From NCBI GenBank assembly GCA_019236485.1, contig JAFAIY010000280.1, forward strand, positions 1-23,182: a stretch of 23,182 nt of DNA, written 5' to 3'. This document shows, in pieces, positions 13,247 through 21,190 of the stretch. The DNA comes from Comamonas sp. GTDB lineage: Bacteria > Pseudomonadota > Gammaproteobacteria > Burkholderiales > Burkholderiaceae_C. The first letter of the stretch is position 1. Each line of letters starts with the position of its first letter. Made by a program: the position numbers and the translations under genes. The notes below the pieces were generated by a model, which worked only from the letters and a program-made list of their open reading frames with translations, was not told where the DNA came from and ran no database searches.

Positions 13247-15342
13247 AGCCCTATCTCGCAGCCCTGCGCCAGTCGCTGTCCCGCCACCAGTGGGCCGTGC
13301 CCGTGTTTCTGCTGGCCCTGCTGGCCATGGTCATGCTGCCGCTGCCGCCCCTGGCGCTGGACATCTTCTTCACCTTCAACATCGTGCTGTCCCTGGTGGT
13401 GGTGCTGGTGGCCGTGGGCGTGAAGCGGCCGCTGGATTTCGCGGTCTTCCCCACCATCATCCTGGCCACCACGCTGCTGCGCCTGGGGCTGAACGTGGCC
13501 TCGACGCGCGTGGTGCTGCTGCACGGCCAGAACGGGCCGGACGCGGCCGGCCATGTGATCGAGTCCTTCGGCAATGTGGTCATAGGCGGCAACTTTGTCG
13601 TGGGCCTGGTGGTGTTCATCATCCTGATGATCATCAACTTCGTGGTGGTGACCAAGGGCGCGGAGCGCATCTCCGAGGTCTCGGCCCGCTTCACGCTGGA
13701 TGCCCTGCCCGGCAAGCAGATGGCCATCGACGCCGACCTGAATGCCGGCCTGATCAACCAGCAGCAGGCCCAGGTGCGGCGCAAGGAGGTCGCGACCGAG
13801 GCCGATTTCTACGGCGCCATGGACGGCGCCTCCAAGTTCGTGCGCGGCGATGCCATCGCCTCCATCCTGATCCTGGTGATCAATCTGATCGGCGGCGTGG
13901 CCATTGGCTCGCTGATGCACGATCTGCCGCTGGGCGAGTCCTTCCGCCTGTACGCGCTGCTGACCATCGGCGACGGTCTGGTGGCCCAGATTCCCGCGCT
14001 GCTGCTGTCGGCAGCCTCGGCCGTGATCGTGACCCGCATCAGCGATGCGGACGCGGGCGAATTCTCGGAACAGGTGCAGCAGCAGCTGCTGGCCAAGCCC
14101 ACGGTGCTGTATGGCGCGGCGGCGGTGATGCTGGTGCTAGGCCTGATCCCCGGCATGCCCTGGCTGCCCTTCCTGGCCTTTGCGGCGGCACTGGTGCTGG
14201 GCGGCTGGGTCATGGCCAAGCGCCCCGAGCGCGCCCAGCCCGCGGCCGAGGACCAGCGCCTGCTGCAGAACGTGACGGCGGCGGTGCAGGACTTCGGCTG
14301 GCAGAGCCTGCCCATCACCGAGCCGCTGTCGGTGCGCGTGGGCTACCGCCTGGTCAGCCAGCTGGACCCGGCGCAGGGTGCGCCGCTGGCCACGCGCCTT
14401 AGAGGCGTGCGCCAGAGCCTCAGCGAGAGCATGGGTTTTGTGCTGCCTCCGGTCCATGTGCGCGACGACATGACGCTGCCGCCCAACCAGTACACCATAC
14501 TCATACACGACGCCGTCGTGGCCCAGGCCGAGGTCCATGCCGACCGGCTGATGGCCATTCCCTCGCCCCAGGTCTATGGCCAGCTCGACGGCATTCCGGG
14601 CATCGAGCCCGCCTACCAGCTGCCCGTGACCTGGATCGAGCCCAAGGACAAGGCCCATGCGCTGGGCATGGGCTACCAGGTGGCCGATTGCGTGGGCATC
14701 GTGGCCACCCATGTGACGCGCGTGGTGCGCCAGCATCTCGACGAGCTGATCCGCCACGAGGACGTGCACGCCATGCACGAGCGCCTGAACGCCCTGTCGC
14801 CCAAGCTCGCGGCGGCGCTGGAAAAAGCCTGCCCCGCCCCGCTGCAGCACGCGGTGTTCAAGCAGCTGCTGCGCGAAGGGGTGTCGCTCAAGGACATCGT
14901 GCTGATCGCCACCGCCCTGGTCGACAGCAGCGAGGCCACCAAGGACCCCATCCTGCTGACCGCCGAGGTGCGCTGCGCGCTGCGCCGCCAGATCGTCGGC
15001 GCGACGCTGGGACCCGCGCCGGAGATCAAGGCCTTCACGCTGGGCAACGAGCTGGAGAAGCTGCTGCTGGGCGCGCTGAGCACGGCGCGCCACACGAACA
15101 AGAAAGTGCCGCTGGACAATTACCCCGTGGACCCGCAGCTGCTGGGCCAGCTGCAGGAGCATATGGCCCATGCGCGCGACCTGATGAAGCAGCAGGCCAC
15201 GCCCCCCGTGCTGCTGGTCTCGCCCCAGCTGCGCCCGCTGCTGGCGCGCTATGCGCGTCTGTTTGCCCAGGGCCTGCAGGTGCTGTCGTTCAACGAGGTG
15301 CCAGAGGGTCGGGAGCTCAAGGTGCTGGGTACCATGGGATAA
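13243..15342 (+). CDS. flhA: Flagellar export protein FlhA
   Basis: FlhA is the largest export-gate subunit and forms a nonamer that docks chaperone-substrate complexes. The 699-aa product has about eight membrane helices in its first 330 residues. The FHIPEP-family signature appears as ISEVSARFTLDALPGKQMAI, followed by DADLNAGLINQQQAQVRR. The C-terminal domain (about 360-699) carries VRVGYRLVSQL and IVATHVTRVVRQHLDELI. The open frame reads upstream to 11374, but this extension is out of frame with fliR and flhB and only reflects high GC. The ATG at 13243, overlapping the flhB stop as ATGA, gives the usual family length. It is the last gene of the operon. No strong terminator is seen in the 123 nt after it. 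Confidence 0.97.
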   Translation: MKPYLAALRQSLSRHQWAVPVFLLALLAMVMLPLPPLALDIFFTFNIVLSLVVVLVAVGVKRPLDFAVFPTIILATTLLRLGLNVASTRVVLLHGQNGPDAAGHVIESFGNVVIGGNFVVGLVVFIILMIINFVVVTKGAERISEVSARFTLDALPGKQMAIDADLNAGLINQQQAQVRRKEVATEADFYGAMDGASKFVRGDAIASILILVINLIGGVAIGSLMHDLPLGESFRLYALLTIGDGLVAQIPALLLSAASAVIVTRISDADAGEFSEQVQQQLLAKPTVLYGAAAVMLVLGLIPGMPWLPFLAFAAALVLGGWVMAKRPERAQPAAEDQRLLQNVTAAVQDFGWQSLPITEPLSVRVGYRLVSQLDPAQGAPLATRLRGVRQSLSESMGFVLPPVHVRDDMTLPPNQYTILIHDAVVAQAEVHADRLMAIPSPQVYGQLDGIPGIEPAYQLPVTWIEPKDKAHALGMGYQVADCVGIVATHVTRVVRQHLDELIRHEDVHAMHERLNALSPKLAAALEKACPAPLQHAVFKQLLREGVSLKDIVLIATALVDSSEATKDPILLTAEVRCALRRQIVGATLGPAPEIKAFTLGNELEKLLLGALSTARHTNKKVPLDNYPVDPQLLGQLQEHMAHARDLMKQQATPPVLLVSPQLRPLLARYARLFAQGLQVLSFNEVPEGRELKVLGTMG

Positions 15343-15465
15343 AACAGGAGCGGCCAGCGCGCTTTCCGCTGCGATATCGAACGCATTTGTCGTTCAAAAA
15401 CAGGCAGGACAGGCGCCAAATGCTCTGCTTTTCAAAGCAATCCGGCCATACGAGCTTGGGCTGGC
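15343..15465. other. Gap between convergent flhA and unknown gene
   Basis: This 123-nt gap between flhA and the convergent unknown gene holds no clear feature. A short dyad around tgcttttcaaagca is too tight to form a convincing terminator. I see no promoter or small gene. Confidence 0.4.
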
Positions 15466-16191
15466 TTACCCGGCGTTGCAGGCTTCTGCAGCTCCATGGC
15501 GCCGGCTCATCCAGGCCGGCAGGCTGACCTGCATCTGGTCGCTGCCCTGGACCAGCGCATGCAGCGGCGTTCCCGCGCGGATATAGGCCACCTGGCGCAT
15601 GCGGCCCGGATCGGGCCAGTCGGCCAGCGGCAGCACCAGCACGTCGATATGCCTGAGGTCCTCGTCCTCGTAGAGCAGGCGCTCGAACAGATCCGGGCGC
15701 AGCGCCATCTGCCGCACATGGGCCATGTCCCGCGCGGCATTGCCGCCCTCGGCCGTCACCCATTGCGCAAAGCAGGCCAGCATCTCTTTTTGCAGCTCCG
15801 CGGCGCTGCGGCGCACGTTCAGAAAACGCAGCTGCGCGCCCTGGCTGCGCAGCATCTGCCGGGTCACCGCGGCGGCAGCGGGCGCGCCCACGTCGACCTG
15901 CAGATGCAGATAGGCAAACCCCGCCTGCGAGGTTCTGGCGACGCCGCGCCAGTGCTGGAGCTCGTCCAGCGCATCGCGGATGCCGAACAGGGCCAGCAAC
16001 CCCTTGCCGGGCTGAGGCGCGCGCGCATCCATGGCCCGATCGTGGAAGGGAATGGAAGCCGCAATCAGTTCCACCCCCTGCTCCCGCTGGCAGACGCTGT
16101 GCACTCCCACCAGCGGCTGCACGTTCTGGCCGTGCATGCGGATCAGGCTGAGCAGCGTCAACTGGACGCGGGAAGAAGCACTCTGGGTCAT
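15466..16191 (-). CDS. Uncharacterised 241-aa protein next to the flagellar cluster
   Basis: I do not recognise this family. The 241-aa product has no signal peptide and no obvious membrane helix, so it is probably cytoplasmic. It contains short, Ala-rich helical stretches and two hydrophobic beta-like segments (FAYLHLQVDV near residue 93, and HIDVLVLPLADW near 185). The second half has charged segments such as DLFERLLYEDEDLRHID. The start at 16191 gives the longest plausible frame but lacks a clear Shine-Dalgarno; an in-frame ATG 18 codons later (16137) is possible. It converges with flhA and is divergent from the HTH-like gene at 16370. The placement suggests a flagella-linked regulator or accessory factor, but the sequence itself does not show that. 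Confidence 0.62.
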   Translation of the reverse strand: MTQSASSRVQLTLLSLIRMHGQNVQPLVGVHSVCQREQGVELIAASIPFHDRAMDARAPQPGKGLLALFGIRDALDELQHWRGVARTSQAGFAYLHLQVDVGAPAAAAVTRQMLRSQGAQLRFLNVRRSAAELQKEMLACFAQWVTAEGGNAARDMAHVRQMALRPDLFERLLYEDEDLRHIDVLVLPLADWPDPGRMRQVAYIRAGTPLHALVQGSDQMQVSLPAWMSRRHGAAEACNAG

Positions 16192-16369
16192 TGCGGCGGT
16201 TCAGATCATTCTTGCGTTACAACGATACGGACTGACGTACAGTATATTCGTATTGCTAAATTTGTCTTTATTCTGAAATAGTTCACGCAGCTTGCCAGCT
16301 TCTGATGCTGCAACTGCACAAAGCTTTGAAGCAAAGCAGAGATTTGTAAATCATTCACACTCTTTCACC
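16192..16369. promoter_or_regulatory. AT-rich divergent intergenic region
   Basis: This 178-bp gap lies between two divergent genes and is AT-rich compared with them. It should hold promoters for both. The stretch acagtatattcg at about 16240-16250 faintly resembles the fliE/fliM palindrome core, but it is too short to call a shared site. TTGAAG and TAAATC (about 16326 and 16346) are spaced 15 bases apart as a poor promoter match for the plus-strand gene; its transcript would then start about 10 nt before the ATG. Confidence 0.4.
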
Positions 16370-16954
16370 ATGATCCCCACCAACCGCCCCGTCCTGGGCC
16401 GCGATCTGGACGCCGTGCGTCAGGAGTTCGGGCTCCTGACCAATGACATCATCTGGGTGCTGAGCATGTCCATCACCCGCTGGATGCAGATCGTGCGCCA
16501 GGCGCCGGACGAGCCGGTGAAGGATCCGACCCTGGCCCTGCTGGTGCGCTTTCTGGCCCAGCATCCGGAGCTGGCCGTGGTCCCCAAGCAGCCCTCGGCG
16601 GCGGAAATGTTTGCGCTGATGAACGAGATCGCCGATGTCGAGCCCAAGCGCTTCGCCACCTACTTTGGCGCCGAAAGCTCGGCCGCCTACCGCTGGATGC
16701 GGCCCGATGCACGCCCCTCGTCCACGGTCACGCGGCTCATGCATTTTCTGAAGACGGCGCTGCTGATGCAGGATGCGGCCGGACGCACCCAGCTGCTCGA
16801 AGACTGGCGCAAGACCGTGGAGCAGGAGGCGCGCATCCGCGGCGTGCAGAACGTGTTCAAGACCGGCCGCTGGACCACGCCCATCCTCGACAACGGCGCG
16901 CCCTCCTCGCCTCTCAGGCCGCGCGCGGCGCCCGCCGACAGCGAGCAGGCATAA
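16370..16954 (+). CDS. Putative regulator with two HTH-like repeats
   Basis: This is a 194-aa protein of unknown function. Residues about 12-65 and 79-132 look like two related units: each starts with an acidic helix, then has a turn with an S/A-x-T/A run and a Trp or Tyr (SMSITRWMQIV and AESSAAYRWMR), and ends in a Leu/Phe-rich helix (LALLVRFLAQ and VTRLMHFLKT). This arrangement resembles tandem XRE-like helix-turn-helix domains. The C-terminal part ends in TGRWTTPI and a Pro/Ala-rich tail. It has no cysteine, so it is not FlhC. I chose the ATG at 16370 because residues upstream to a TTG at 16292 lack conserved character. No Shine-Dalgarno is present, so translation may be leaderless or weak. 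I recall similar unnamed proteins in other Burkholderiales, but this is memory only. A regulatory role is an inference. Confidence 0.65.
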   Translation: MIPTNRPVLGRDLDAVRQEFGLLTNDIIWVLSMSITRWMQIVRQAPDEPVKDPTLALLVRFLAQHPELAVVPKQPSAAEMFALMNEIADVEPKRFATYFGAESSAAYRWMRPDARPSSTVTRLMHFLKTALLMQDAAGRTQLLEDWRKTVEQEARIRGVQNVFKTGRWTTPILDNGAPSSPLRPRAAPADSEQA

Positions 16955-16956
16955 AA

Positions 16957-16980
16957 AAAGCGCTGCCATGGCAGCGCTTT
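16957..16980 (-). terminator. Intrinsic terminator, mainly for the peroxiredoxin gene
   Basis: A perfect 24-bp palindrome, with arms AAAGCGCTGCC and GGCAGCGCTTT, forms a long GC-rich stem. In the minus direction it is followed by seven T residues, a strong terminator for the peroxiredoxin gene, whose stop is 23 nt upstream. On the plus strand only three T residues follow the stem, so termination of the HTH-like gene there would be weaker. Confidence 0.9.
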
Positions 16981-17003
16981 GGGGAGCTTGCGGCTCGCCG
17001 GGC

Positions 17004-17513
17004 TTATGCAGCCTTGGCCTGAGCCAGCATGGTGCCGGCATCGCTGACCTCGAACTTGCCCGGGCCTTCCACGTTCAGCGTGACGACCTTGCCGTCCTTG
17101 ACCAGCATGGAGAAACGGTTGGCGCGCAGACCCAGGCCCTTACCGTTGAGGTCCAGCGTCAGGCCCGTGGCCTTGGCGAAAGCGGCGTCGCCGTCGGCGA
17201 TCATGCGCACCTTGCCGGCCACTTTCTGGTCGCGGCCCCAGGCACCCATGACGAAGGCGTCGTTCACGGACACGCACCAGATTTCGTCGACACCGGCGGC
17301 CTTGAGCTCGTCGGCCTGGGCCACATAGCCGGGCACATGCTTCTCGGAGCAGGTGGGCGTGAAGGCGCCGGGCACGGCGAACAACGCGATGGTCTTGCCG
17401 GCCAGAGCCTCGGGCAGCTTCACGGGGTTGGGGCCGATGCTGCAGCCTTCGCCTGCCACTTCCACGTATTCAGCCAGGTTGACTGCGGGCAGGGTGTCTC
17501 CAACTTTGATCAT
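17004..17513 (-). CDS. Prx5-like peroxiredoxin (AhpC/TSA-Redoxin family)
   Basis: This 169-aa protein reduces hydrogen peroxide or alkyl hydroperoxides using a redox-active cysteine. The active site is PGAFTPTC at residues 48-55, giving Pro48, Thr52 and the peroxidatic Cys55, with an Arg in LRANRF (about 130-133) as expected for this family. Two other cysteines, Cys24 and Cys80, could act in resolution, but I cannot assign which. The Prx5/Ahp1-type pattern includes SVNDAFVMGAWGRDQ. The start at MIKVGDTLP (17513) has AAGGAG 7-8 nt upstream; a longer open frame to 17561 lacks family character. It lies 114 nt after rpsQ, beyond a terminator, and no clear promoter was found between them. Confidence 0.93.
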   Translation of the reverse strand: MIKVGDTLPAVNLAEYVEVAGEGCSIGPNPVKLPEALAGKTIALFAVPGAFTPTCSEKHVPGYVAQADELKAAGVDEIWCVSVNDAFVMGAWGRDQKVAGKVRMIADGDAAFAKATGLTLDLNGKGLGLRANRFSMLVKDGKVVTLNVEGPGKFEVSDAGTMLAQAKAA

Positions 17514-17565
17514 GAGTTTCTCCTTGGTTGCAAAGCTCGGGCCCCCATCATGGCGGCCCAAATAA

Positions 17566-17594
17566 AAAACGACCCACGCATTGTGGGTCGTTTT
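17566..17594 (-). terminator. Intrinsic terminator after rpsQ
   Basis: A 12-bp inverted repeat with arms AAAACGACCCAC and GTGGGTCGTTTT and a 5-nt loop is followed in the minus direction by TTTTTTATTT. It ends the S10 gene cluster. It leaves only 52 nt between the hairpin and the peroxiredoxin start, so that gene needs read-through or a very close promoter. Confidence 0.93.
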
Positions 17595-17627
17595 CAGGGG
17601 CTTTGCAGCCGGGCAAGCCAGTTAGGC

Positions 17628-17897
17628 TTACACCAGAGCGGCCTTTTGCACCAAGCGGGTAGCAACCCAGTTCTTGGTCTTGGAGAGCGGACGGCTCTCG
17701 GTGATTTCAACCACGTCGCCCAGCTTGTACTCACCTTGCTCGTCGTGAGCGTGGTACTTGCTCGACTTGATCATGATCTTGTCGTAGATGGGGTGCTTCA
17801 CGCGGCGTTCCACCAGAACGGTCACGGTCTTGGCACGCTTGTCGCTGACCACCTTGCCAATCAAGGTGCGCTTGAGGGATGTTTTAGCTTCCGTCAT
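17628..17897 (-). CDS. rpsQ: 30S ribosomal protein S17
   Basis: S17 is a primary rRNA-binding protein of the small subunit, with an OB-like fold. The 89-aa product has the conserved start [20 protein letters not shown] and [20 protein letters not shown], with [18 protein letters not shown] toward the end. The length is standard. It is the last gene of the S10 cluster, 9 nt after rpmC, and is followed by a strong terminator. The usual neighbour rplN is not here. Confidence 0.98.
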   Translation of the reverse strand: MTEAKTSLKRTLIGKVVSDKRAKTVTVLVERRVKHPIYDKIMIKSSKYHAHDEQGEYKLGDVVEITESRPLSKTKNWVATRLVQKAALV

Positions 17898-17906
17898 GTC
17901 GGCTCC

Positions 17907-18104
17907 TTACTTGGCGGCTTGCTTTTCAGCAAGGATGGTCTTGGCACGAGCGATGTCACGGCGTGTAGCCTTGATGGTCGCAGTGTTGCCCAGTTGTTGC
18001 GTGGCCTTTTGCATGCGCAGACCGAAGTGAGCCTTTTGCAGGGACTTCACTTCAGCTTCCAGACCGGCCACGTCTTTTTGGCGGAGTTCAGCAGATTTCG
18101 TCAT
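17907..18104 (-). CDS. rpmC: 50S ribosomal protein L29
   Basis: L29 lies near the peptide exit of the large subunit. The 65-aa product is a two-helix coiled coil, with the family patterns [20 protein letters not shown] and [18 protein letters not shown]. The start at 18104 (MTKSAELR) has GGAG about 6-7 nt upstream, which supports it. A longer in-frame opening up to 18209 would add 35 residues inside rplP and is rejected. It lies 10 nt after rplP. Confidence 0.97.
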   Translation of the reverse strand: MTKSAELRQKDVAGLEAEVKSLQKAHFGLRMQKATQQLGNTATIKATRRDIARAKTILAEKQAAK

Positions 18105-18114
18105 GTTGATCTCC

Positions 18115-18531
18115 TTAAGCACCAATGTGACGGGACACGAAGGTCGTGCGCAGAGGCAGCTTTGCAGCAGCCAGGCGGAACGCTTCACGGGCCAGCTCTT
18201 CAGGCACACCCACGATTTCGTAGATCACCTTGCCGGGCTGGATTTCGGCTACGTAGTACTCGGGGTTGCCCTTACCGTTACCCATACGCACTTCTGCGGG
18301 CTTGGTAGAGATGGGCTTGTCCGGGAACACGCGGATCCAGATGCGGCCGCCACGCTTCACGTGACGGGAAATTGCACGACGTGCAGCTTCGATCTGGCGG
18401 GCCGTCAGACGGCCGCGGTCGGTGGACTTCAAACCGAAATCGCCGAAAGCAACGGAGTTGCCACGGGTTGCGATGCCGGTGTTGCGGCCTTTTTGTTCCT
18501 TACGGAACTTGCGGCGTGCAGGTTGCAGCAT
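18115..18531 (-). CDS. rplP: 50S ribosomal protein L16
   Basis: L16 binds 23S and 5S rRNA next to the A-site. The 138-aa product has the expected [19 protein letters not shown] start and [20 protein letters not shown], then [20 protein letters not shown]. It has standard family length and ends [18 protein letters not shown]. It begins 2 nt after rpsC and is followed by rpmC. Confidence 0.98.
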   Translation of the reverse strand: MLQPARRKFRKEQKGRNTGIATRGNSVAFGDFGLKSTDRGRLTARQIEAARRAISRHVKRGGRIWIRVFPDKPISTKPAEVRMGNGKGNPEYYVAEIQPGKVIYEIVGVPEELAREAFRLAAAKLPLRTTFVSRHIGA

Positions 18532-18533
18532 GT

Positions 18534-19403
18534 TTATTCTCCTTTACCGTCCGCTGCAGCAGCGGGCGCGTCACTCTTACGAACGCGCTTAACGGAATCA
18601 GCACCAGCGCCAGCAGGCTTGTCGCTGCCATCGGCAGGAGCGGCATTGGTGCCAGCGGGGCGGCGACCACCACGGCCAGCGCCATCACGACCATCACGGC
18701 GACCGTCGCGGCGGGGGCCACGAGGACGACGCTCGTCGTCAGGACGGGGCGTTTCCACTGCGGGCAGATCGTTACGGCCCAGGGTATCACCCTTGTAGAC
18801 CCAGACCTTCACACCGATCACACCATAGGTGGTCTTGGCTTCGGAGAAGCCGTAATCGATGTCGGCACGCAGAGTGTGCAGAGGCACGCGGCCTTCGCGG
18901 TACCACTCGGTACGAGCAATTTCGATACCGTTCAGACGACCGGAAGACATGATCTTGATGCCCTGGGCACCCAGACGCATGGCGTTCTGCATGGCACGCT
19001 TCATGGCGCGGCGGAACATGATGCGCTTTTCCAGCTGCTGGCAGATGGAATCGGCGATCAGCTTGGCATCGATTTCGGGCTTGCGCACTTCTTCGATGTT
19101 CACGGCCACGGGCACGCCCAGACGAGTCGCGAGTTCCTTCTTCAGGTTCTCGATGTCTTCGCCCTTCTTGCCGATCACCACGCCCGGACGAGCCGAGAAA
19201 ATGGTGATGCGGGCGTTCTTGGCAGGACGCTCGATCAGAATGCGAGCCACGGCAGCATTCTTCAGCTTGGCCTTCAGGTACTCGCGAACCTTGATGTCTT
19301 CGGCCAGCATGCCGGCGAAATCACGGTTGCTTGCGTACCAGCGGCTTGCCCAGTTGCGGCTCACCGCCAGACGGAAGCCGGTAGGATGGATTTTCTGTCC
19401 CAT
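18534..19403 (-). CDS. rpsC: 30S ribosomal protein S3 with a long basic tail
   Basis: S3 lies at the mRNA entry site of the small subunit. The 289-aa product is longer than E. coli S3 (233 aa). Residues 1-210 carry the normal domains, including a KH domain with GKKGED (GxxG-type loop) at about residues 78-83, and [20 protein letters not shown]. Past residue 220 is a low-complexity tail rich in Arg, Gly and Asp, then Ala, Pro and Asp. I recall similar tails in related betaproteobacteria, but could not check that. It lies 16 nt after rplV and 2 nt before rplP. Confidence 0.97.
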   Translation of the reverse strand: MGQKIHPTGFRLAVSRNWASRWYASNRDFAGMLAEDIKVREYLKAKLKNAAVARILIERPAKNARITIFSARPGVVIGKKGEDIENLKKELATRLGVPVAVNIEEVRKPEIDAKLIADSICQQLEKRIMFRRAMKRAMQNAMRLGAQGIKIMSSGRLNGIEIARTEWYREGRVPLHTLRADIDYGFSEAKTTYGVIGVKVWVYKGDTLGRNDLPAVETPRPDDERRPRGPRRDGRRDGRDGAGRGGRRPAGTNAAPADGSDKPAGAGADSVKRVRKSDAPAAAADGKGE

Positions 19404-19419
19404 ATTCTTCCTTTAGGCC

Positions 19420-19752
19420 TCAGTTACCCACTGTCACGTAGATGTGGCAGGTAGGCTTGCTGATGCGGTTGCCACGGCCCTTGGCGCGAGCAGTGAAACG
19501 CTTGAGCGTGGTGCCTTGTTCGACGTAGATGGTCTTGACCTTCAGTTCGTCGATATCGGCGCCGTCATTGTGCTCAGCGTTGGCGATAGCGGATTCCAGA
19601 ACCTTCTTCACGATCACGGCAGCTTTTTTCTGCGTGAACTGGAGAATGTTCAGAGCTTGATCCACCTTCTTGCCGCGGATCAGATCCGCGACCAGGCGAC
19701 CCTTGTCAACAGACAGGCGGACGCCACGGAGAACAGCACGTGTTTCAGACAT
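19420..19752 (-). CDS. rplV: 50S ribosomal protein L22
   Basis: L22 lines the peptide exit tunnel, and its beta-hairpin is a known site of macrolide resistance changes in other bacteria. The 110-aa product has the family patterns [20 protein letters not shown] and [15 protein letters not shown]. The hairpin carries [20 protein letters not shown], which looks intact by eye. It lies 10 nt after rpsS. Confidence 0.98.
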   Translation of the reverse strand: MSETRAVLRGVRLSVDKGRLVADLIRGKKVDQALNILQFTQKKAAVIVKKVLESAIANAEHNDGADIDELKVKTIYVEQGTTLKRFTARAKGRGNRISKPTCHIYVTVGN

Positions 19753-19762
19753 GTTCTATTCC

Positions 19763-20038
19763 TTACTTCTTGGCTTTCTTGTCCGCAGGGTGACCCTTGA
19801 AGGTACGAGTCAGCGCGAATTCACCCAGCTTGTGGCCGACCATCTGGTCAGTCACATAGACCGGCACGTGTTGCTTGCCGTTGTGCACGGCGATGGTCAG
19901 ACCGATGAACTCGGGCAGAACCATGGAGCGACGCGACCAGGTCTTCACTGGCTTCTTGTCCTTGGTGGCGATGGCCTTCTCGACCTTGGCCAGCAAGTGA
20001 TGGTCAACAAACGGACCCTTTTTAAGAGAACGAGTCAT
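19763..20038 (-). CDS. rpsS: 30S ribosomal protein S19
   Basis: S19 lies in the head of the small subunit, close to the A-site tRNA. The 91-aa product has the [19 protein letters not shown] start and the patterns [20 protein letters not shown] and [18 protein letters not shown]. It has standard length and is between rplB and rplV. Confidence 0.98.
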   Translation of the reverse strand: MTRSLKKGPFVDHHLLAKVEKAIATKDKKPVKTWSRRSMVLPEFIGLTIAVHNGKQHVPVYVTDQMVGHKLGEFALTRTFKGHPADKKAKK

Positions 20039-20048
20039 TTGCTACCCC

Positions 20049-20873
20049 TTACTTCTTACGACGCGACACAATCATCGTTTGTGTGCGCTTGTTGTTACGG
20101 GTGCGGTAGCCCTTCGTCAGGTTGCCCCATGGGTCAACTGCGTGACGGCCTTCACCGGTCTTGCCTTCACCACCACCGTGCGGGTGGTCGACAGGGTTCA
20201 TCACCACGCCGCGGACGGTCGGGCGAATACCCATCCAACGCTTCACACCGGCCTTGCCCAGTTGGCGCAGGCTGTGTTCTTCGTTGGCAACTTCACCGAT
20301 GGTGGCACGGCACTCGATGTGCACCTTGCGCACTTCGCCGGAACGCATACGCACTTGGGCGTAGATGCCTTCACGGGCCAGCAGCGTGGCGGACGTACCA
20401 GCCGAGCGGGCGATCTGAGCACCGGCACCGATCTTCAGTTCGATGCAGTGGATGGTCGAACCCACGGGGATGTTGCGGATAGGCAGGGTGTTGCCCACGC
20501 GGATGGGAGCTTCGGAGCCGCTGACGATGGTGGCGCCCACTACCAGGTTGCGAGGAGCAATGACGTAGCGACGCTCGCCGTCGGCATAGCACACCAGAGC
20601 GATGTGGGCCGTACGGTTGGGATCGTATTCAATGCGCTCAACCTTGGCGGGGATACCGTCCTTGTTGCGCTTGAAGTCCACCACGCGGTAGTGGTGCTTG
20701 TGACCACCGCCCTTGTGGCGAGTCGTGATGTGACCGTTGTTGTTACGGCCGGCCTTCTGGAACTGAGGTTCCAGCAGGGGGGCGTAACCTTCACCCTTGT
20801 GCAGGTGGTCACGGGTAACCTTCACCGTGCCGCGTTGGCCGGGGGTCGTAGGTTTGAGCTTGATAACAGCCAT
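20049..20873 (-). CDS. rplB: 50S ribosomal protein L2
   Basis: L2 is a primary 23S rRNA-binding protein near the peptidyl-transferase centre. The 274-aa product has the expected [40 protein letters not shown] and the highly conserved [17 protein letters not shown] near the C-terminus, containing the functional histidine. It lies 2 nt after rplW. Confidence 0.98.
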   Translation of the reverse strand: MAVIKLKPTTPGQRGTVKVTRDHLHKGEGYAPLLEPQFQKAGRNNNGHITTRHKGGGHKHHYRVVDFKRNKDGIPAKVERIEYDPNRTAHIALVCYADGERRYVIAPRNLVVGATIVSGSEAPIRVGNTLPIRNIPVGSTIHCIELKIGAGAQIARSAGTSATLLAREGIYAQVRMRSGEVRKVHIECRATIGEVANEEHSLRQLGKAGVKRWMGIRPTVRGVVMNPVDHPHGGGEGKTGEGRHAVDPWGNLTKGYRTRNNKRTQTMIVSRRKK

Positions 20874-20875
20874 GA

Positions 20876-21190
20876 TTAAGCAGCCTCCCCAGACAGGTTC
20901 AGCTCTTGACCGGGCTTGAGCATCACGTATGCCTTGCGCACGTTGTCGCGGCGGCCCACGGTCTTGCCGAAGCGCTTGGTCTTGCCCTTGGTGTTCACCA
21001 CGGAAACGCCAGCCACTTCAACCTTGAACATCAATTCCACAGCGGCCTTGATTTCGGGCTTGGTAGCGTTCTGCAGCACCTTGAATGTCACAGCGTTGGA
21101 CTTCTCAGCAACCAGAGTGGCCTTTTCGGACACGATGGGAGCCACCAACACTTGCATCAGACGACCTTCGTCAAACTTGAGCGTGCTCAT
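20876..21190 (-). CDS. rplW: 50S ribosomal protein L23
   Basis: L23 is at the exit of the peptide tunnel and docks trigger factor and SRP. The 104-aa product has [20 protein letters not shown] and [20 protein letters not shown], which match the family. The conserved loop [12 protein letters not shown] follows. The start overlaps the end of rplD as ATGA. Confidence 0.98.
   Translation of the reverse strand: MSTLKFDEGRLMQVLVAPIVSEKATLVAEKSNAVTFKVLQNATKPEIKAAVELMFKVEVAGVSVVNTKGKTKRFGKTVGRRDNVRKAYVMLKPGQELNLSGEAA

Noticed and set aside
15400..15450. Short dyad after flhA as an intrinsic terminator
   Set aside because: The loop is too small and the stem is A/T-rich with no following U-run, so it is not convincing.
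16370..16954. FlhC-like flagellar master regulator
   Set aside because: The length fits FlhC, but the protein has no cysteines and so cannot have its zinc site, and no flhD gene adjoins it.
17004..17513. AhpC (typical 2-Cys peroxiredoxin)
   Set aside because: The length, active-site PGAFTPTC and lack of the C-terminal VCP motif fit the Prx5-like group rather than AhpC.
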